Source: Treponema sp. (lineage in GTDB: Bacteria > Spirochaetota > Spirochaetia > Treponematales > Breznakiellaceae). Taken from it: 6,642 nt of DNA. Under the pieces are notes generated by a model, which was not told where the DNA came from, searched no databases, and saw nothing but the letters and a program-made list of their open reading frames with translations. A program made the translations under genes and the position numbers. The DNA lies in contig JAISZZ010000156.1 of the NCBI GenBank assembly GCA_031284385.1, positions 1 to 6,642 on the forward strand, read 5' to 3'. Below are positions 5,756 to 6,642 of this stretch, one piece after another (position 1 is the stretch's first letter; every line of letters begins with the position of its first letter).

Positions 5756-6343
5756 TCACTTTTCCAGCTCAAAAAAAGCGTCTTTTGTATTTGAAGATTT
5801 AAAACTGAGTTCTATCTGCTCTGTGTTGATAAAATATACATTTTTTACATTGCAGTCTTCAATGCTTGTTTTTGCAAATTTTGACATATTGAAACGGCTG
5901 TTATAAAGGTTTGAATGGTCAAACGAGCAGTTTGAAAAAGATGCCCCATCAAAATTTAAATGCATCAGTTCTGAATCATTAAATTTGCAGCTTTCAAAAG
6001 TACAGGCTCCAAACGATAAAAATTGCATATCACTGTTTGAAAAATCGCAGCCTGAAAAAGCGGATATATCAAAAAATGTCATCCTCATAAAAGAACGCTG
6101 AAAAACACAAGCGGTAAAATATGCTTCCGTAAAATTACATCCGTAAAAGTGTTTTCCGGAAAAGTCATAATTTTCAAAATGCAGGCGGGCGGCGTTAATA
6201 TCGCGTATAACGGTTTGTGCCTGAACGCTTGCGGCTATACGCTGCGACTCCTGATATGGGTCGGCGCAATGCAGTCCGCATAGATCGGAGCCGCTGACAA
6301 CCACATTCCCGCATCCAGCCGCGCATAGTATTTTCTTAAACAT
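5756..6343 (-). CDS. pentapeptide-repeat protein with N-terminal Cys/His knuckle
   Basis: A 195-residue protein. Residues 7-25 hold C7-x3-C11-x10-C22-x2-H25, a possible small zinc-binding knuckle. From about residue 56 to 171, and more loosely to 181, the sequence keeps a strict five-residue register with Phe, Leu or another bulky residue at the central position (F61, F66, F71, F76, F81, F91, F96, F101, F111 to F171). This is the signature of a right-handed quadrilateral beta-helix of about six coils. Seven Cys occupy the i-2 position. No enzyme motif, signal peptide or membrane segment is seen; the biochemical role is unknown. The start at 6343 is chosen over an in-frame ATG at 6367 because the -10 box TATTAT overlaps the longer start region and ends 5 nt before 6343. 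It is followed by the micro-ORF and hydrolase genes, probably in one transcript. Confidence 0.85.
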   Translation of the reverse strand: MFKKILCAAGCGNVVVSGSDLCGLHCADPYQESQRIAASVQAQTVIRDINAARLHFENYDFSGKHFYGCNFTEAYFTACVFQRSFMRMTFFDISAFSGCDFSNSDMQFLSFGACTFESCKFNDSELMHLNFDGASFSNCSFDHSNLYNSRFNMSKFAKTSIEDCNVKNVYFINTEQIELSFKSSNTKDAFFELEK

Positions 6344-6377
6344 ACTATATAATATGCCGCGCCGCAATACTGTTCAA
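6343..6377 (-). promoter_or_regulatory. promoter of the pentapeptide-repeat gene, placed for a leaderless transcript
   Basis: TTGAAC (6377-6372, first four bases match the -35 consensus), a 17-bp spacer and TATTAT (6354-6349, five of six -10 bases). The -10 ends 5 nt before the ATG at 6343, so the transcript would start on the initiation codon. No Shine-Dalgarno sequence is present. A 15-bp tandem repeat lies immediately upstream of the -35. Confidence 0.5.
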
Positions 6378-6380
6378 GAG

Positions 6381-6410
6381 CGTGTCGCTAATCAGCGTGT
6401 CGCTAATCAG
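6381..6410. repeat. two perfect tandem copies of a 15-bp unit
   Basis: CGTGTCGCTAATCAG is repeated exactly at 6381-6395 and 6396-6410, followed by CGT, the start of a third unit. It lies just upstream of the -35 box of the pentapeptide-repeat gene, where an activator or repressor site would be expected. It contains AATCAGCG twice (6390-6397, 6405-6412), a word also in the hairpin arm at 4960-4967. The regulatory role is inferred. Confidence 0.8.
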
Positions 6411-6460
6411 CGTTTACAATTTCAAAAAAACAGGTTAAATTTAAGCAGGGGGTTATCACT

Positions 6461-6485
6461 ATTAACGGAATGTGTTAATATTCCG
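6461..6485. repeat. two interleaved inverted repeats
   Basis: ATTAAC (6461-6466) pairs with GTTAAT (6474-6479), and CGGAAT (6466-6471) pairs with ATTCCG (6480-6485). The two dyads overlap, so only one hairpin can form at a time. A further stem follows at 6495-6502 with 6507-6515 (AGACGGCG, loop TTTC, CGCC-A-GTCT with one bulged A). No coding frame here is convincing. Confidence 0.6.
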
Positions 6486-6520
6486 CATTTTGCTAGACGG
6501 CGTTTCCGCCAGTCTTTAGG

Positions 6521-6642
6521 ATAGGGAAGCACTGATTTATGCGAGTGCGCATTCGTCAACGTAGTTGACGCAATCGGTGCTACTTTAATGCCGTATTTGC
6601 GTAATGAAATGAGCAAATACATAGGGCAACGCTGATGCGCCA
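6521..6642. repeat. structured repeat unit with three-way junction and a 100-bp-spaced second copy start
   Basis: A closing stem 6528-6537/6572-6581 (AGCACTGATT with AATCGGTGCT, one G-T wobble) encloses two hairpins: 6539-6543/6548-6552 (ATGCG/CGCAT) and 6554-6560/6564-6570 (CGTCAAC/GTTGACG). Only about three bases at the junction are unpaired. A further 8-bp perfect stem lies at 6593-6600/6613-6620. The opening words recur exactly 100 bp later (6521-6536 versus 6621-6636, 13 of 16 identical), so a second unit may begin at the right edge. It could be a dispersed element or a structured RNA. Confidence 0.6.

Noticed and set aside
6344..6367. Upstream start ATG at 6367 for the pentapeptide protein
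   Set aside because: The -10 box at 6354-6349 lies within it, and the eight added residues precede the natural MFKK start.
6381..6410. CRISPR-like repeat
   Set aside because: The units are only 15 bp and directly adjacent with no spacer, and no cas gene is present.
6554..6570. Integron attC-like site (CGTCAAC/GTTGACG)
   Set aside because: The left box does not fit the RYYYAAC consensus, and no integrase or cassette array is visible.
6422..6622. Minus-strand frame of 66 codons
   Set aside because: No ribosome-binding site, no recognisable motif, and it runs across several hairpins and a repeat, so it is better explained as structured intergenic sequence.

Overview
The window is bacterial. 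The best guess at host is a spirochaete of the Treponema type. This is an inference from a relaxed lipobox with Phe at position -3, an ABC sugar-binding lipoprotein, the general look of the proteins, and an intergenic landscape full of nested inverted repeats. Nothing here proves the taxon.

Layout. The left end (1-119) is a compact nest of inverted repeats lying just downstream of an ABC-type solute-binding lipoprotein gene (146-1471, minus). A 358-bp divergent intergenic region follows. Next come two plus-strand carbohydrate-related genes: an SGNH/GDSL esterase (1830-2471) and a GlgX/isoamylase-type glycogen debranching enzyme (2517-4661). The right half runs on the minus strand. In transcription order it holds a pentapeptide-repeat protein (6343-5756), a candidate 13-residue Cys/Gly-rich micro-ORF (5730-5689), a metallo-beta-lactamase-fold hydrolase (5688-5017) and a small single-span membrane protein (4915-4685). 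The last of these converges on the debranching enzyme. The right end (6344-6642) has no convincing gene but is dense in hairpins and repeats.

How the genes fit together. The solute-binding protein, the esterase and the debranching enzyme suggest uptake and handling of (possibly acylated) sugars and storage glucan, although no transporter permease is in the window. The minus-strand group looks like an operon of pentapeptide gene, micro-ORF and hydrolase. The membrane protein gene follows and appears to have its own promoter.

Main points for a second look. (1) Three genes without a Shine-Dalgarno sequence each have a -35/-10 pair with a 17-bp spacer, and the -10 ends 5-7 nt before the ATG. This is the geometry of leaderless mRNAs. 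Three other genes in the same window have good Shine-Dalgarno sites. (2) The metallo-hydrolase has HNHTNH where the family has HxHxDH, so a metal-ligand Asp is replaced by Asn. (3) A 13-codon Cys/Gly-rich ORF ends directly against that gene's start codon and contains its ribosome-binding site. (4) Multi-branched inverted-repeat elements lie at both ends of the window, and a third hairpin shares arm sequences with the right-hand one. (5) The pentapeptide protein has an unbroken five-residue register with a 20-residue-spaced cysteine column.
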